NCBI GenBank assembly: GCA_963810945.1
Contig: CAWEPI010000004.1
Span: 372,001-436,000 of the forward strand
Reading direction: 5' to 3'
From: JAOUEA01 sp963810945
GTDB taxonomy: Bacteria > Actinomycetota > UBA4738 > HRBIN12
Length of the DNA: 64,000 nucleotides
In this document: one piece after another, positions 1 to 11,761 of the stretch
Layout: each line of letters opens with the position of its first letter
Numbering within the stretch: position 1 is the first letter of the stretch
Program-made: the position numbers and the translations under genes
Notes under the pieces: generated by a model
Databases searched by the model: none
What the model saw: the letters and a program-made list of their open reading frames with translations, nothing else
Told to the model about the DNA's origin: nothing

Positions 1-881
1 AGGTGGGGATGGGCGGGCTCTGGGACGCCACCAACCTCGTCGCCGGCGACGTCGCCGTGCTCACGCCCATCGCGCTCGATCACCCGGAACTCGGCTCGAC
101 CGTGACCGAGGTGGCGCGGGAGAAGGCGGGCATCATCAAGGACGGCAAGGTCGCGATCGTCCGCGAACAGGACGCCGACGCCATGTCGGTCATCGAGGAG
201 CGGTGCACGAAGACCGGGAGCGACCTTGAGGCTCGAGTTCCGCGACTGGGAGGTCGAGGAGCGGCTCCAGGCCGTAGGGGGTCAATCGATCGGTCGTGCG
301 GGGCCTGTTCGGCACGTACGACGATCTCTACCTCCCGCTGTTCGGTGAGCACGCCGCGCGCAACGCGGCCGCCGCGGTGGCCGCGTTCGAAGCCTTCATC
401 GACGGGCCCCTCGATCTCGAGCCGACGCGTGAGGCGCTGGCCGGCGTGCACTGGCCCGGGCGCATGGAGGTCGTCGCGCACGCGCCGACGATCATGCTCG
501 ACGGCGCGCACAATCCGGCCGCGGCCGAGGCGCTCGCCGCGGCGCTCCGCGAGTTCTTCCTCTGGGATCGCCTGCACCTCGTGATCTCGGTGAGCGGCAA
601 CAAGAACCTCGACGGCATCGTCGCGGAGCTCGCGCCCCTTGACCGATGTCGCCTACGCTGCAAGGAACCAGAGCGAGCGCAGCGGAGACGCGGTCCCGAT
701 CGCCGAGCGGTTGGGCGCCGAGGGGAAGCCGGTCGCGGTCTTCGCGTCGGTCGCCGAGGCGCTCGACGCCGCGCGCGCGGCCGCGGACGAGGGCGACCTC
801 ATCCTGGTGACGGGCTCTCTGTACACTGTCGCGGACGCTCGGCGGGCGCTCGGCCTGCCTTCCTCGGGAGACGTGACATGA
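1..881 (+). CDS. folC: FolC, dihydrofolate/folylpolyglutamate synthase, C-terminal part, frameshifted
   Basis: FolC adds glutamates to folates in the cytoplasm. The window begins inside the gene, at a VGMGGLWDATN segment typical of the family. The Mur-ligase-type C-terminal motif DGAHNP lies at 500-517, and the end reads ILVTGSLYTVADARR before TGA at 881. The reading frame changes three times, near 230, 287 and 637. Removing one G at each place restores a continuous family-like protein (for example QSIVVRGLFGTYDD and APLTDVAYAARNQS). The last codons overlap the ndk ATG at 878. I read the breaks as sequence errors, because each is a single extra base and the protein on both sides is well conserved. 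Family assignment is firm; whether the gene is intact is inference. Confidence 0.85.
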
Positions 882-1283
882 CGATCGAATCCACCCTGCT
901 CATCGTGAAGCCGGACGGCGTGCAGCGCGGTCTGGTCGGCGAGGTGCTCCGCCGCGTCGAGGCGAAGGGCCTGACGATCGAGGAGCTCAAGCTCTTCACG
1001 ATCCCTCGCGAGACGGCCGAGGAGCACTACGGCGAGCATCGCGACAAGCCGTTCTTCGGCGAGCTGGTGGACTTCATCACGGGCGGCCCGGTCGTGGTGG
1101 GGAAGATCACCGGCGAGGACGCCATCACCTGCTGGCGCACGCTCATGGGGCCGACCAACCCGGTGGAGGCCCCGCCCGGGTTCGATCCGCGGTGACTTCG
1201 CGACCCAGATCGGCGAGAACATCGTGCACGGCTCCGACTCGGCGGAGTCGGCCGCGCGCGAGCTCAAGCTGTTCTTCGGCTAG
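878..1283 (+). CDS. ndk: nucleoside diphosphate kinase, one frameshift
   Basis: Ndk moves the gamma-phosphate between nucleoside triphosphates and diphosphates through a phosphohistidine. The start MTIESTLLIVKPDGVQRG is canonical. Near 1177 the frame breaks: the read sequence gives APPGFDPR and a stop, but dropping one T gives APPGSIRGDFATQIGENIVHG. This restores the catalytic His at about residue 117 (codon 1227-1229), and the gene ends at TAG 1281-1283. The corrected length of about 134 residues is normal for Ndk. The gene starts inside the end of folC, so the two are probably co-transcribed. In many actinobacteria ndk is followed by mre genes; here a serine hydrolase and the fab operon lie between. 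Confidence 0.93.
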
Positions 1284-1299
1284 GTCGGGCGCGCGGCCG

Positions 1300-2955
1300 A
1301 TGCCCGGGCTCAGCGAGGCCTTCGAGCGGATCGGGATCGCCCTCGAGCACCATCTCCCCCTGAGCCACGCGGGCGGCATCGCGCTCGCGGTCACCGACCG
1401 CGAGGAGATCCTCGGCGTCGCGGTGCGGGGCTTCGCAGACGCCGCTTCCGGCCAGCCTGTGAAGCCCGAGACCCGCTTCGAGATCGGCTCGATCTCGAAG
1501 TCGTTCGCGGCGGCCGTCGTGATGCAGGAGGTCGAGGAGGGGCGGCTGGATCTGCATGTGAGCATCAACGAGATCCTGCCGTGGCTCGAGCTCCCCGAGC
1601 CCTTCGGCCCCATCACGCTGCACCACCTCCTCACGCACGGGAGCGGTCTCCCGATGGGGACCGAGGACGCGCCCACCGGATGGGGCGCCGCCGCCAGGCT
1701 GCGGGGGCTGGCGCCCACGTTCGCTCCGGGGGAGCACTTCTGGTACTCCAACGACGCGTACAAGCTGGTCGGACTGGCCCTGGAGCGGGTGACCGGCACG
1801 CCGATCCACGACCTGCTGCATCAGCGTCTGCTGGCGCCGCTCGGGATGGCATCGTCGGTGGCGGCCATCACGGACGAGGTGCGCCTCGACCTTGCCACCG
1901 GATACGAGCCGATGGTCTACGACCGACCGCCGCAGCTCACGCACCCGCTCGTGCCGGCGACCTGGCTCGTCTCCAACACGGCCGACGGGAGCATCGTCTC
2001 GAACGTCATCGACATGAGCGCCTACGCCCGCTTCTTGCTGAACGGCGGCACGGGTCCGGACGGCCCCGTCCTGTCGGAGGCGGCCTTCGCGCAGCTCACG
2101 ACGCGGCGGATCCACGATGCCGACGATCCGGACGGCGCGTATGCGCACTACGGGTACGGGCTCGCGGTCCAGGCTCCCGGGGCTCCTCGACGATTCATCG
2201 CGCACACGGGGGGGATGGTCGGATATACGGCGCTGCTGCTCACCCTGCCGGACGAAGGGCTCGGCTGCGTGCTGCTGCAGAACGGCTACGGAAGCATGCG
2301 GGCGGCGGCCGACTTCGCCCTGGACGCCGTGCGAGCGAACCTGGCCGGCGAGGCGCTCCCGGAGGTGTCGCTGCCGCGCGATCCGGAGGCGCATCCGAAG
2401 GCCGCGGACTTCGCGGGTGTGTACGTCGGAGACCGCCGGACGTTCGAGATCTCGGTGGAGGACGGCGACAGGGTCCGGCTGAAGGTCGGGCCGGTCGGGG
2501 TCGTCCTGCACCAGGATCCGCTCGAGGCGCCGAGCGATGCGTTCCTCGTGCCGCACGGCTCGCTCGACCGCTTCGCGTTGCGGTTCGCCCGCGATCGCGA
2601 AGGTCGTGTGGTGGAAGCGTTCCACGGCGACGAGTGGTTCCGCGGCGAGCGCTACGCGGGCCCCGATCCCGAGCCGCATCCCGCCGCGTGGGAGGCGTTC
2701 CCCGGCGTGTATCGGAGCAACATCCCTTGGGGGGAGGTCATGCGGATCGTGCTGCGGAAGGGGAGGCTCGCGCTGATCTGGCCCCGCGAGGGCGAGCTGG
2801 GCGAGGAGGACGAGCTCACGCCGCTCGGGGACGGCTGGTTCGCGGTGGGGGAGACCTGGACGCCGCGGCGGATCCGCTTCGACCGTGTGCTCGACGGCCA
2901 CGCGGCGGTGGCGGAGTTCAACGGCGGCCGTTGGTATCGCTCGTTCGAGACCTGA
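1300..2955 (+). CDS. serine hydrolase, beta-lactamase class C / PBP-like fold
   Basis: This 551-residue protein carries the three motifs of the class C beta-lactamase / DD-peptidase superfamily: S64-I-S-K67 (nucleophile and general base), Y149-S-N151, and H302-T-G-G305 in the position of the KTG box. The catalytic domain takes up about residues 10-350. The remaining 200 residues resemble the beta-barrel tails of family esterases and peptidases, but I cannot name the domain. There is no signal peptide or membrane segment, so it is probably cytoplasmic; an esterase or D-amino-acid peptidase role is more likely than antibiotic resistance. The ATG at 1300 is chosen because it follows the ndk stop by 16 bases; the longer upstream frame lies inside ndk. 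It converges on fabF with only 6 bases between. Confidence 0.8.
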   Translation: MPGLSEAFERIGIALEHHLPLSHAGGIALAVTDREEILGVAVRGFADAASGQPVKPETRFEIGSISKSFAAAVVMQEVEEGRLDLHVSINEILPWLELPEPFGPITLHHLLTHGSGLPMGTEDAPTGWGAAARLRGLAPTFAPGEHFWYSNDAYKLVGLALERVTGTPIHDLLHQRLLAPLGMASSVAAITDEVRLDLATGYEPMVYDRPPQLTHPLVPATWLVSNTADGSIVSNVIDMSAYARFLLNGGTGPDGPVLSEAAFAQLTTRRIHDADDPDGAYAHYGYGLAVQAPGAPRRFIAHTGGMVGYTALLLTLPDEGLGCVLLQNGYGSMRAAADFALDAVRANLAGEALPEVSLPRDPEAHPKAADFAGVYVGDRRTFEISVEDGDRVRLKVGPVGVVLHQDPLEAPSDAFLVPHGSLDRFALRFARDREGRVVEAFHGDEWFRGERYAGPDPEPHPAAWEAFPGVYRSNIPWGEVMRIVLRKGRLALIWPREGELGEEDELTPLGDGWFAVGETWTPRRIRFDRVLDGHAAVAEFNGGRWYRSFET

Positions 2956-2961
2956 ACCGCG

Positions 2962-4194
<1,233 letters not shown>

Positions 4195-4246
4195 GGGATC
4201 CCTTCGGTGTGAGGCAGGGGGTCCGGGTTCGGGGTCAGGCTCAAGC

Positions 4247-4495
4247 TCAGGAGCCGAGCTTGCTGGCCACCAGGTCGACGGCCTGGCCCACGGTCTTCAC
4301 GGACTCCATCTCGTCCTCGGGGATCTCGATGTCCCACTCCTCTTCGAGCGCGAGCACCGCCTCCACCAGGTCGAGCGAGTCGGCGTTCAGGTCCTCGGCG
4401 AAGCGCGCGTCCGGGACCACCTGGGCCTCGTCCACGGCCAGCTGCTCCGCCAGCACCTTCTTCACGCGCGTCTCGATCTCGGCACGATCCGTCAT
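4247..4495 (-). CDS. acpP: acyl carrier protein
   Basis: AcpP carries growing acyl chains on a 4'-phosphopantetheine arm. The 82-residue acidic protein has the attachment motif D39-S40-L41 in NADSLDLVEAV, where S40 receives the prosthetic group. It lies between fabG and fabF, the usual place in bacterial fab operons. The ATG at 4495 gives the standard length. Confidence 0.97.
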   Translation of the reverse strand: MTDRAEIETRVKKVLAEQLAVDEAQVVPDARFAEDLNADSLDLVEAVLALEEEWDIEIPEDEMESVKTVGQAVDLVASKLGS

Positions 4496-4559
4496 CGTCG
4501 TTCGTCCTCCCGTTGCTCCCTCGGTCCGCCACAGGCTAGTGGGCGGAGCTCCTTCCCGA

Positions 4560-5298
4560 CTACGCCGTCAACCCTCCGTCCACCGGGATGACGGCACCGT
4601 TCACGTACGAGGCCTCGTCCGACATCAGGAACCGCACGACGGCCGCCACCTCCTCCAGCGTGGCCGTGCGGCCCGCCGGCGTCTGGTCGAGGTAGTAGGC
4701 GCGGGCGCGGTCGTCGAGGTGCGACGTCATCTCCGTGTCCACGAGGCCCGGGCAGAGTGCGTTCACCGTGATGCCCTTGGCGCCCACCTCGCGGGCGAGG
4801 GACTTCGTGAGTCCGAGCACCGCGGTCTTGGACGCGGCGTACACGGTCTGCCCCGCGTTCCCGCGGATCGCCACGGCGCTCGACATGTTGACGATGCGGC
4901 CCCACTTCTCGCGCAACATCCCGCGCATCGCCGCCTGCGCGCACAGGAACGCGCCCTTGACGTTCGTGTTCATCACCTGGTCGTAGGTGTCCATCTTGTA
5001 CTTCAGCAGCAGCCCGTCTTGGCTGAACCCCGCGTTGTTCACGAGCCCGGTGATGTTCCCGCCCGCCTCCTCGCTCACGCGTCGGAACGCCCTCGGCGAC
5101 GCTGGCGTCGTCGGTGGTGTCGAGGTACACGGTCAGCCCAGGTGTCCCGGTCGCCTCCAGGGCCTCCAGCACCTCCTTGGCGGCCGCCTCGTCGCTGCGG
5201 TAGCCGACGGCGACGGTCCAGCCGGCCTCGGCGAGTCCGATCGCGCACGCGCGACCGATCCCGCGCGAGGCGCCCGTCACCACGGCGACGCGGTTCAC
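4560..5298 (-). CDS. fabG: 3-oxoacyl-ACP reductase (FabG), one frameshift
   Basis: FabG uses NADPH to reduce 3-oxoacyl-ACP. The N-terminal half shows the Rossmann motif TGASRGIGRA. The C-terminal half has the short-chain dehydrogenase triad, S140, Y153 and K157 (in YAASK), after the NNAG motif. The two halves are in different frames. Removing one base of a C run near 5090-5092 (plus strand) joins them as AEAFRRVSEEAGG and gives 245 residues, the standard FabG length. The start is a GTG at 5298 whose GTGA overlaps the fabH stop, so translation is probably coupled. A longer in-frame reading that fuses FabH to FabG comes from a separate extra base in fabH. Confidence 0.93.
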
Positions 5299-6299
5299 GC
5301 CGAGGGTCCCGTCATGGTCCAGCGCACCAACGATGGCTCCCCAGGTCAGGCCCGCGCCGAACGAGGTGAACAACACCAGGTCGCCTTGGCGGATCCGCCC
5401 CGAGCGCCACGCATGGTCCAGCGCGATCGGGATCGAGGCGGCCGACGTGTTGCCCACCTCCGCCACGTCCACGATGGCCTTCGCGGGGTCGATCCCCAGC
5501 CGGTCCACCACGGACGACATGATCCGGGCGTTCGCCTGGTGGGGGATCAGCACGTCGATGTCCTCGATCGTGAGGCTCGACTTCTCCAGGAGCTCGCGGC
5601 AAGCCGAGGCCATCTCGGTGACCGCGCGCTTGAAGACCTCCCGACCGTTGGGCATGCGTACCGTGTGATCGTTGGCGTCGACCGTCGCGTGCGACGGCGG
5701 TGTGCGGGTGCCGCCCGGCGGGCATCCACAGGATCTCGGCGGCGCTGCCGTCGGCGCCGAGGACCGCCCCCTCGAAGCCGGGGGCATCGGACGCCTGCAC
5801 GAGCGCCGCACCCGCTCCGTCGCCGAAGAGCACGCAGGTGCCCCGGTCCGTGTAGTCGATGATGCGGCTGAAGATCTCGGCGCCCACCACCAGGATCGTC
5901 TCGGCCATCCCGCTCGTGATGAACGCGTTGGCGGTTGACAGGCCGTAGGAGAAGCCCGCGCACGCCGCGTTCAGGTCGAACGAGGGGCACTGCACGCCCA
6001 GCTTCTCCTGCAGCCAGACCGCCGTGGCCGGGAAGACGGTGTCGCCGGTGATCGTGGCGACCAGGATCATGTCGATCCGCTGCGGCTCGACCCCCGCGGC
6101 TTCGAGGGCCTGCCGCGACGCCTCGAGCGCGAGGTCCGACGTGCTCACGTCGTTCGTCGGCGAAATGACGCGCCTCGATGCCGGTGCGGTCGCGGATCCA
6201 CTCGTCGTTCGTGTCGACGAAGGACTCGAACCACGAGTTCGGGACGAGACGCGGCGGGAGGTAGGAGCCCACGCCGGTGATGGTCGCGTAGCGGGTCAC
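5295..6299 (-). CDS. fabH: 3-oxoacyl-ACP synthase III (FabH), three frameshifts
   Basis: FabH starts fatty-acid synthesis by condensing an acyl-CoA primer with malonyl-ACP. Nucleophile C113 lies in NAACAGFSYG, the catalytic His in IPHQANAR, and the Asn in VGNTSAASIP. The gene begins with GTG at 6299, in the start TRYATITGVGSYLPP. Three frame changes, near 6148, 5714 and 5318, are each repaired by removing one base. The repaired joins read RREHSDLALEA, WMPAGGTRTPPS and WGAIVVRWTM. The corrected length is 333 residues, as expected. The first repair restores exactly the residue spacing of E. coli FabH between the TGI and EA segments. The stop TGA overlaps the fabG GTG. Confidence 0.92.
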
Positions 6300-6349
6300 G
6301 GGGCCGAGGATATCGGACCCGGCGGGGGCCCGCGACCCTGCCCTCGTCG

Positions 6350-7262
6350 TCAGCGGGCGGCCACCTCGATGGCCACGGCGGGCGAGCCGACGGCGACGGC
6401 GGTGGCGCCCGGCACCACGCGCTTGGCCATCTTGGTGAGCACGTCGCCGGGACCGGCCTCGAGGAACGTGGCGGCGCCGGCCGCGTGCAGCGCCTGCGCG
6501 CACGACTCCCAGCGCACGGGCGAGACCACGTGGCGCCCGAGGAGCTCCCGGAGCTCCTGGGTGTCGCTCACGAGCGTGCCGGTCACGTTCTCGGCGATGG
6601 GGAACCGCGGGGGCCGGATCTCCACCCGTCGCAGTTCCTCGACGATGGGTTCGACCGCGGGCTCCATCAGGGGGGAGTGGAAGGCCCCGGCGACGTTCAG
6701 CCTGATCGCGCGCACCTTGCGCTCCTTGCACAACGCCTCGGCGCGCTCGATCGCCGCGACGCTGCCGCTGATCACGACCTGGGAGGGCGAGTTCTGATTG
6801 GCCACGATCAACACGTCGCCGCCACGGGCCTCCTCACACAGGGCTTCCGCATCCTGCGTTCCCACGCCGATCAGGGCCGTCATCGTGCCGGGGCGCTCCT
6901 CGCCGGCGCGCTGCATGGCCGCTCCCCGCACCACCACGATCCCGAGCGCCTCGGGCAGGGAGACGGCGTCGGCCGCCACCAGCGCGGCGAACTCGCCGAG
7001 CGAGTGTCCGGCCGCCCCCACGAACTCCAGGCCGAGGATCCTCGAGGACGCGGAACGCCGCCACATCGCACGCCAAGAGGGCGGGTTGGACGAACTCGGT
7101 CGTGGCGAGGGCGCCCTCGTCGTGGCACCCGCGCACCACGTCGCGGCCCATCGCCTCGGAGGCCTCTTCCAGCACCGCCATCCCGGCGGGATGCGTCGTC
7201 CAGACATCGGCCATCCCCGCGAACTGCGAGCCCTGCCCGGGGAACACCACCGCGAACGTCAC
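6350..7262 (-). CDS. fabD: malonyl-CoA:ACP transacylase (FabD), one frameshift
   Basis: FabD loads malonyl groups onto ACP. The protein starts TFAVVFPGQGSQFAGMA, has the nucleophile S87 in GHSLGEF, and the partner H195 in AGAFHSPLM. The frame breaks near 7040; dropping one base of a CC pair gives RVLEDLGLEFVGAAGHS and a 303-residue protein. I chose the GTG at 7262. An in-frame ATG lies further upstream, but the family begins at this point. It is the first gene of the minus-strand fab operon, divergent from mreB with 110 bases between. Confidence 0.93.
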
Positions 7263-7372
7263 CGCACGACCCCCTCCCTCGATCCGCACAACGGTACCGG
7301 AGGGCATCGCGCTTGTGACGCGCCCGTGGTATCGGCCTGCCCAAGTTGCCACCCTCCCGGTGCTCCTGTTGA

Positions 7373-8473
7373 ATGAACCCCGAATCCATCATGGCCGAGA
7401 GGGTTCAGCGTTCTTCTTCCCCTACGCCCCGCACCCAGGGGACGGAAGGGGTACTGGGGTTCCTTGGTCGCGACATGGCCGTCGACCTCGGGACCGCGAA
7501 CACGCTGGTGTACGTGCGTGGTCGCGGTGTCGTGTTGAACGAGCCGAGCGTCGTCGCGATCAACACCCTTACTGGAGCCATCCTTGCCGTGGGCGCCGAG
7601 GCCAAGCGCATGATCGGCCGCACGCCCTCCCACATCCAGGCGGTGCGGCCCCTGAAGGACGGCGTGATCGCCGACTTCGACGTCACCGAGAAGATGCTCC
7701 GGTACTTCATCCAGAAGGTGCACAAGCGCCGCCTCCTCGCCAAGCCGCGCGTGGTCATCTGCGTGCCCTCCGGGATCACCGGGGTGGAGCAGCGCGCGGT
7801 CGAGGAAGCGACGATCGCGGCGGGGTCGCGTCGTGCCTACATCATCGAAGAGCCGATGGCGGCGGCGATCGGCGCAGGGCTCCCCATCCACGAGCCCACC
7901 GGCAACATGGTGGTCGACATCGGCGGCGGCACGACGGAGGTGGCCGTCATCTCGCTGGGAGGCATCGTCACCAGCACCTCGATCCGCATCGGCGGCGACG
8001 AGCTCGACGAGGCCATCATCCAGCACGTCAAGAAGGAATATTCGCTCCTGCTGGGCGAGCGGACGTCGGAGGCGATCAAGCTCGCGATCGCGAGCGTGTT
8101 CCCGATGCCGGAGGAGCTCGTGGCCGAGATCAAGGGCCGCGACCTCGTGAGCGGACTTCCCAAGACGATCACGATCACGGCGGAGGAGATCCGCCGCGCG
8201 ATCGAGGAGCCCGTCAACGCCATCATCGATGCGATCAAGACCACGCTCGACCGAACGCCCCCCGAGCTGTCCGCGGACATCATGGATCGAGGGATCGTCC
8301 TCACCGGCGGCGGCGCGTTGCTGCGTGGTCTCGACAAACGTCTGCGTCACGAGACCGGCATGCCGGTCCGCATCGCCGACGCTCCCCTGCAGGCCGTCGT
8401 GCTCGGTTCGGGCAAGTGCCTCGAAGAGTTCGAGGTCCTGCAGCGGGTCCTGGTGACGCCGTCCCGGCGGTAA
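7373..8473 (+). CDS. mreB: rod shape-determining protein MreB
   Basis: MreB is the actin-like ATPase that guides lateral wall synthesis. The actin fold is clear: phosphate-1 loop AVDLGTANTLVYV, phosphate-2 region DIGGGTTEVAVISLGG, and adenosine motif LTGGGALLRGLD. The full frame is 366 residues, about 25 more than usual, because it has a Ser/Thr/Pro-rich leader before LGFLGRDMAVDLG. Starts at ATG 7373, ATG 7391 or even 7475 are possible, and no strong ribosome binding site decides between them. It is the first gene of the mreB-mreC-mreD-mrdA-rodA operon. Its presence suggests rod-shaped cells that insert wall along the side rather than only at the poles. Confidence 0.96.
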   Translation: MNPESIMAERVQRSSSPTPRTQGTEGVLGFLGRDMAVDLGTANTLVYVRGRGVVLNEPSVVAINTLTGAILAVGAEAKRMIGRTPSHIQAVRPLKDGVIADFDVTEKMLRYFIQKVHKRRLLAKPRVVICVPSGITGVEQRAVEEATIAAGSRRAYIIEEPMAAAIGAGLPIHEPTGNMVVDIGGGTTEVAVISLGGIVTSTSIRIGGDELDEAIIQHVKKEYSLLLGERTSEAIKLAIASVFPMPEELVAEIKGRDLVSGLPKTITITAEEIRRAIEEPVNAIIDAIKTTLDRTPPELSADIMDRGIVLTGGGALLRGLDKRLRHETGMPVRIADAPLQAVVLGSGKCLEEFEVLQRVLVTPSRR

Positions 8474-8480
8474 CCGCACC

Positions 8481-9341
8481 GTGGCCGTCCGTCCTCGTCC
8501 CCGCAGCGCGCGGCTGCTCGTCGTGACCCTCGTCGCGATCTCCCTGGCGGTGATCACGCTCGACTACCGCGGCGGGCAGAACGGGCCGCTCGCGGGCATG
8601 GGACGCACCGCGCTCACGGTGATCGTCCCGATGCAGCGGGCCGTCGACACCGTGACGCGCCCCGTCGGCAACTTCTTCTCCGGCCTCGCCCACCTGCCCT
8701 CGCTCGCCCAACGCAACCGGGACCTCGAGCGCGAGAACCGCGATCTCCGGGCGGCGGGCCAGGTGAACGCGTATCAAGGGGAGCTGTACACGAAGCTCAC
8801 CGATCTGCTCGCGCTCAGGTCCACGCTGGACCCGCAGGCGATCCCGGCCGTCGTGACGGGGAGCGGTGTCTCCAACTTCGAGTGGACGGTCACGATCGAC
8901 AAGGGGTCGGCGGACGGCATCACGGAGAACATGCCCGTCGTCACGGGGGATCAGGACGGCGCGATGCTCGTCGGGCGCGTCGCGCAGGTCTCCACCAACG
9001 CCTCGATGGTGCAGCTGATGATCGACCGGAACTTCTCGGTCGCGGGGGTCCTCAGCGACTCGCACGTCACCGGCAACCTCCAGGGCCAGGGCGACGAGGA
9101 CATGAAGATGGGCCTCGTGGACCTCGGGACGCCCGTGAGCGGCAACGAGTCCGTGTTCACCCAGGGTTACTGCGTCGCGGACCAGCCCGGCCTCTACCCC
9201 CCCGGCATCCTGATCGGCCAGGTGTCGCACACGGTCCCGGTCTCGAACGCGATCGAGGAATCGGTGAGCGTGCGTCCGGCGGCGGACTTCTCGACGCTGG
9301 AGTTCGTGCTGGTGCTCCAGGCCAGGACGAGCTGCTCGTGA
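8481..9341 (+). CDS. mreC: rod shape-determining protein MreC
   Basis: MreC links the cytoplasmic MreB filament to the periplasmic wall synthases. The 286-residue protein has one N-terminal membrane segment at about residues 10-27, a coiled coil (RNRDLERENRDLRAAG), then the MreC beta-barrel domain with the conserved stretch FEWTVTIDKGSADGI. It starts at GTG 8481, seven bases after the mreB stop. The mreD GTG overlaps its stop. Confidence 0.93.
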   Translation: MAVRPRPRSARLLVVTLVAISLAVITLDYRGGQNGPLAGMGRTALTVIVPMQRAVDTVTRPVGNFFSGLAHLPSLAQRNRDLERENRDLRAAGQVNAYQGELYTKLTDLLALRSTLDPQAIPAVVTGSGVSNFEWTVTIDKGSADGITENMPVVTGDQDGAMLVGRVAQVSTNASMVQLMIDRNFSVAGVLSDSHVTGNLQGQGDEDMKMGLVDLGTPVSGNESVFTQGYCVADQPGLYPPGILIGQVSHTVPVSNAIEESVSVRPAADFSTLEFVLVLQARTSCS

Positions 9342-9847
9342 CGCGCCGCGTCCTGTCCATCGCGGTGGTGATCGTCACCGCGCTCCTGCTGCAGTCGACC
9401 GTCTTCGCGCAGATGAAGCTGTTGGGGGTGAAGCCCGAGCTGATGTACCTCGTCACGATCATCGTGGCGATCCTGGAAGGGCCGCGTGAGGGCGCCGTCG
9501 TGGGCTTCGTGGGCGGGATGGCGCAGGACTTCCTCCTGAACACGCCCAAAGGCATCACGGCCCTGACGCTCACCTTGCTCGGATACGCGATGGGTCTCGC
9601 GCGCCAGTACATCGTGAGTCCGTCCCCGCTCCTGCCCACGGCGCTGGTGGCGGCGGGGACCTTCATCGGGACCGCGTTCTGGCAGGTCATGGCCACGTTG
9701 CTGGGCCAGTACGACGAGCCGCTGGGTTACGCGGTGAAGGTCTGCCTGCTCACCGCGCTGTACGGGGCGATCCTCACCCCCATCTTCTACCCCCTCCTGC
9801 GACGAATGCTCGAAGGATCCCGTCCCAAGAGAGTGGTGCGCTACTAG
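9338..9847 (+). CDS. mreD: rod shape-determining protein MreD
   Basis: MreD is a small integral membrane partner of MreC. The 169 residues are mostly hydrophobic, with about five membrane segments, and include the family-like stretch EGPREGAVVGFVGGMAQDFL. The GTG start at 9338 overlaps the mreC TGA (GTGA). The mrdA ATG follows the stop by two bases. Confidence 0.88.
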   Translation: MTRRVLSIAVVIVTALLLQSTVFAQMKLLGVKPELMYLVTIIVAILEGPREGAVVGFVGGMAQDFLLNTPKGITALTLTLLGYAMGLARQYIVSPSPLLPTALVAAGTFIGTAFWQVMATLLGQYDEPLGYAVKVCLLTALYGAILTPIFYPLLRRMLEGSRPKRVVRY

Positions 9848-9849
9848 GT

Positions 9850-11761
9850 ATGGAGAAGTCTTCGTCGCGTCTCAAGGTGCTGGCCCTGCTGGTGGCGGTG
9901 ATGTTCGCGCGCCCTCGGCACGCGCCTGTGGTTCCTCCAGGTGCTCGCCACCGAGCAGTTCCAGGTGGAGGCCGACAACAACCGCACCCGCATCGTCGAG
10001 AGCGACGCCCTGCGGGGCGACATCCGCTCCGCCGACCACAAGACCCTGGTGACGAACCGCCTCAGCCTCGAGGTGCGCGTGGACCTGCAGACCCTCGAGG
10101 CGAGCGGTCGCACGGACGCCGTCCTGAAGCGGCTCTCCGAGCTGCTGAAGATCCCCGTGTCGGAGCTCCGGGCACGCATCAACGATCCCCGCTACTACCC
10201 GTTCCAGCCGAAACCGGTCGCGGAGTTCGTGAAGCAGACGGTCTACGACTACATCTCGGAACGGCAGAGCGAGTTCCCCGGCGTTCAGGTCACCAAGGCC
10301 TACGTGCGCGACTACCCGCTCGGGTCGGAGGCGGCCCACGTGCTCGGGTACCTCGGGCAGATCCAGAAGGAGCAGCTGAACAGCCCGCAGTACAAGGGCT
10401 ACGGGCAGAGCGACCTCGTCGGGCGGGCCGGCTTGGAGCTGCAGTACGAGAGGTACCTGCGCGGCACGAACGGCGAGCAGAAGTTCATCGTGAACGCCAA
10501 CGGCGACACGATCCGTGCCCTCGGCGCCATCCCCCCTACGCCCGGCGACACGCTCGACCTCACGATCGACTCCAAGGTGCAGAAGGCCGTCGAGGACGAG
10601 CTCGTCCGCGGCTTGGAGAACGCGCGGAACCAGGTGGACCAGGCCGGGGGGAAGGGCCTCTACCTCCAGGCGCCCGCGGGCGCCGCAGTCGTGATGGACG
10701 TGCAGACGGGGGGCGTCGTCGCGATGGCGTCCTGGCCCACGTACGACCCGAGTTGGTTCGTGAAGGGCCTCACCCCGGATGAGTCCCGGTATCTCTTCAA
10801 GAGCGCCCAGGCGCCCTCGATCAACCGGACGATCGGGCTCACCTATAAGCCGGGGTCCATCTTCAAGCCCATCGTCGCGCTCACGGCGGAGAAGGAGGGT
10901 GTCGCATCGTTCAACAACGCCTACGACTGCCCCGCCACGTGGACGGCGCCGGGCGACACCTCGGGAGCGGTCTTCACGAACTGGTCGAGCACGGGCCTCG
11001 GGTATATGTACGTCAACCACGCGCTCGAGATCTCGTGTGACACCGTCTTCTACCAGTTCGGGTACGACTTCTGGGCGCGGTGGCGGGAGAACTCGTTCGG
11101 GACCAACAACGAGCCGTTCCAGCGTGATCTCCGGCAGTGGGGCTTCAACAAGCCCACCGGGGTCGACCTTCCGGCTGAGGAGAGCGGCGTGATCCCCGAC
11201 GCGCAGTTCGCCGCGGATCATCCTGACGTGTACCCGGACGGGTGGATCCCGGGCGGCGACATCCTGCTCTCGATCGGCTCGGGCGACACGCTCGTGACGC
11301 CGCTCCAGATGGCCGCGGCCTACTCGGCGATCGCGAACGGCGGGCACCTGTGTCGCCCGCATGTCGTGGACAAGATCGTGGACGCGAGCAAGGACGTGGT
11401 GAAGACGGTGGGCGGCCACTGCGACACGAAGCTCCCGTACACCGACGCCCAACTCCAGTACATCCGGTCGGCGCTCGCCACGGTGCCCACGGGGGGAACC
11501 GCGAGCACCGCGTTCTCCGGCTTCCCGCTCAGCACCTATCCGATCGCGGGCAAGACCGGCACGGCCGAACGACCCCCGTTCCAGTCCACCTCGTGGTTCG
11601 CCTCGTTCGCGCCGGCGGGCAACCCGAAGTACGCCGTGGTCGTGATGGTGGAGCAGGGTGGGTACGGCTCGCAGACCGCGGCGCCCATCGCGCGCCACAT
11701 CTACGAGCACCTCTTCGGGCTCACCGTCAGCGGCAACGTCAACGGGGGGTTGCAGGACTGA
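9850..11761 (+). CDS. mrdA: penicillin-binding protein 2 (elongasome transpeptidase), one frameshift
   Basis: PBP2 cross-links peptidoglycan during elongation and works with RodA. The gene starts with ATG at 9850, giving a short cytoplasmic tail and a membrane anchor. One extra base near 9909 breaks the anchor; removing it gives VMFAALGTRLWFLQVLATEQF. The PBP dimerisation domain follows (LRGDIRSADHKTLVTNR). The transpeptidase motifs are S336-I-F-K339, S395-C-D397 and K568-T-G-T. The corrected length is about 636 residues, normal for PBP2. The stop TGA shares its last base with the rodA ATG. Confidence 0.93.

Noticed and set aside
1264..2901. A 545-residue frame antisense to the serine hydrolase
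   Set aside because: The plus-strand frame has SxxK, YSN and HTGG motifs; the antisense frame has none.
4492..5811. A continuous minus-strand frame joining the end of FabH to the start of FabG
   Set aside because: Dropping one G near 5318 gives FabH its normal end and a TGA overlapping the fabG GTG; the apparent fusion is best explained by an extra base.
9872..11710. A 612-residue frame antisense to mrdA
   Set aside because: Opposes a gene with all three transpeptidase motifs and has no recognisable content of its own.
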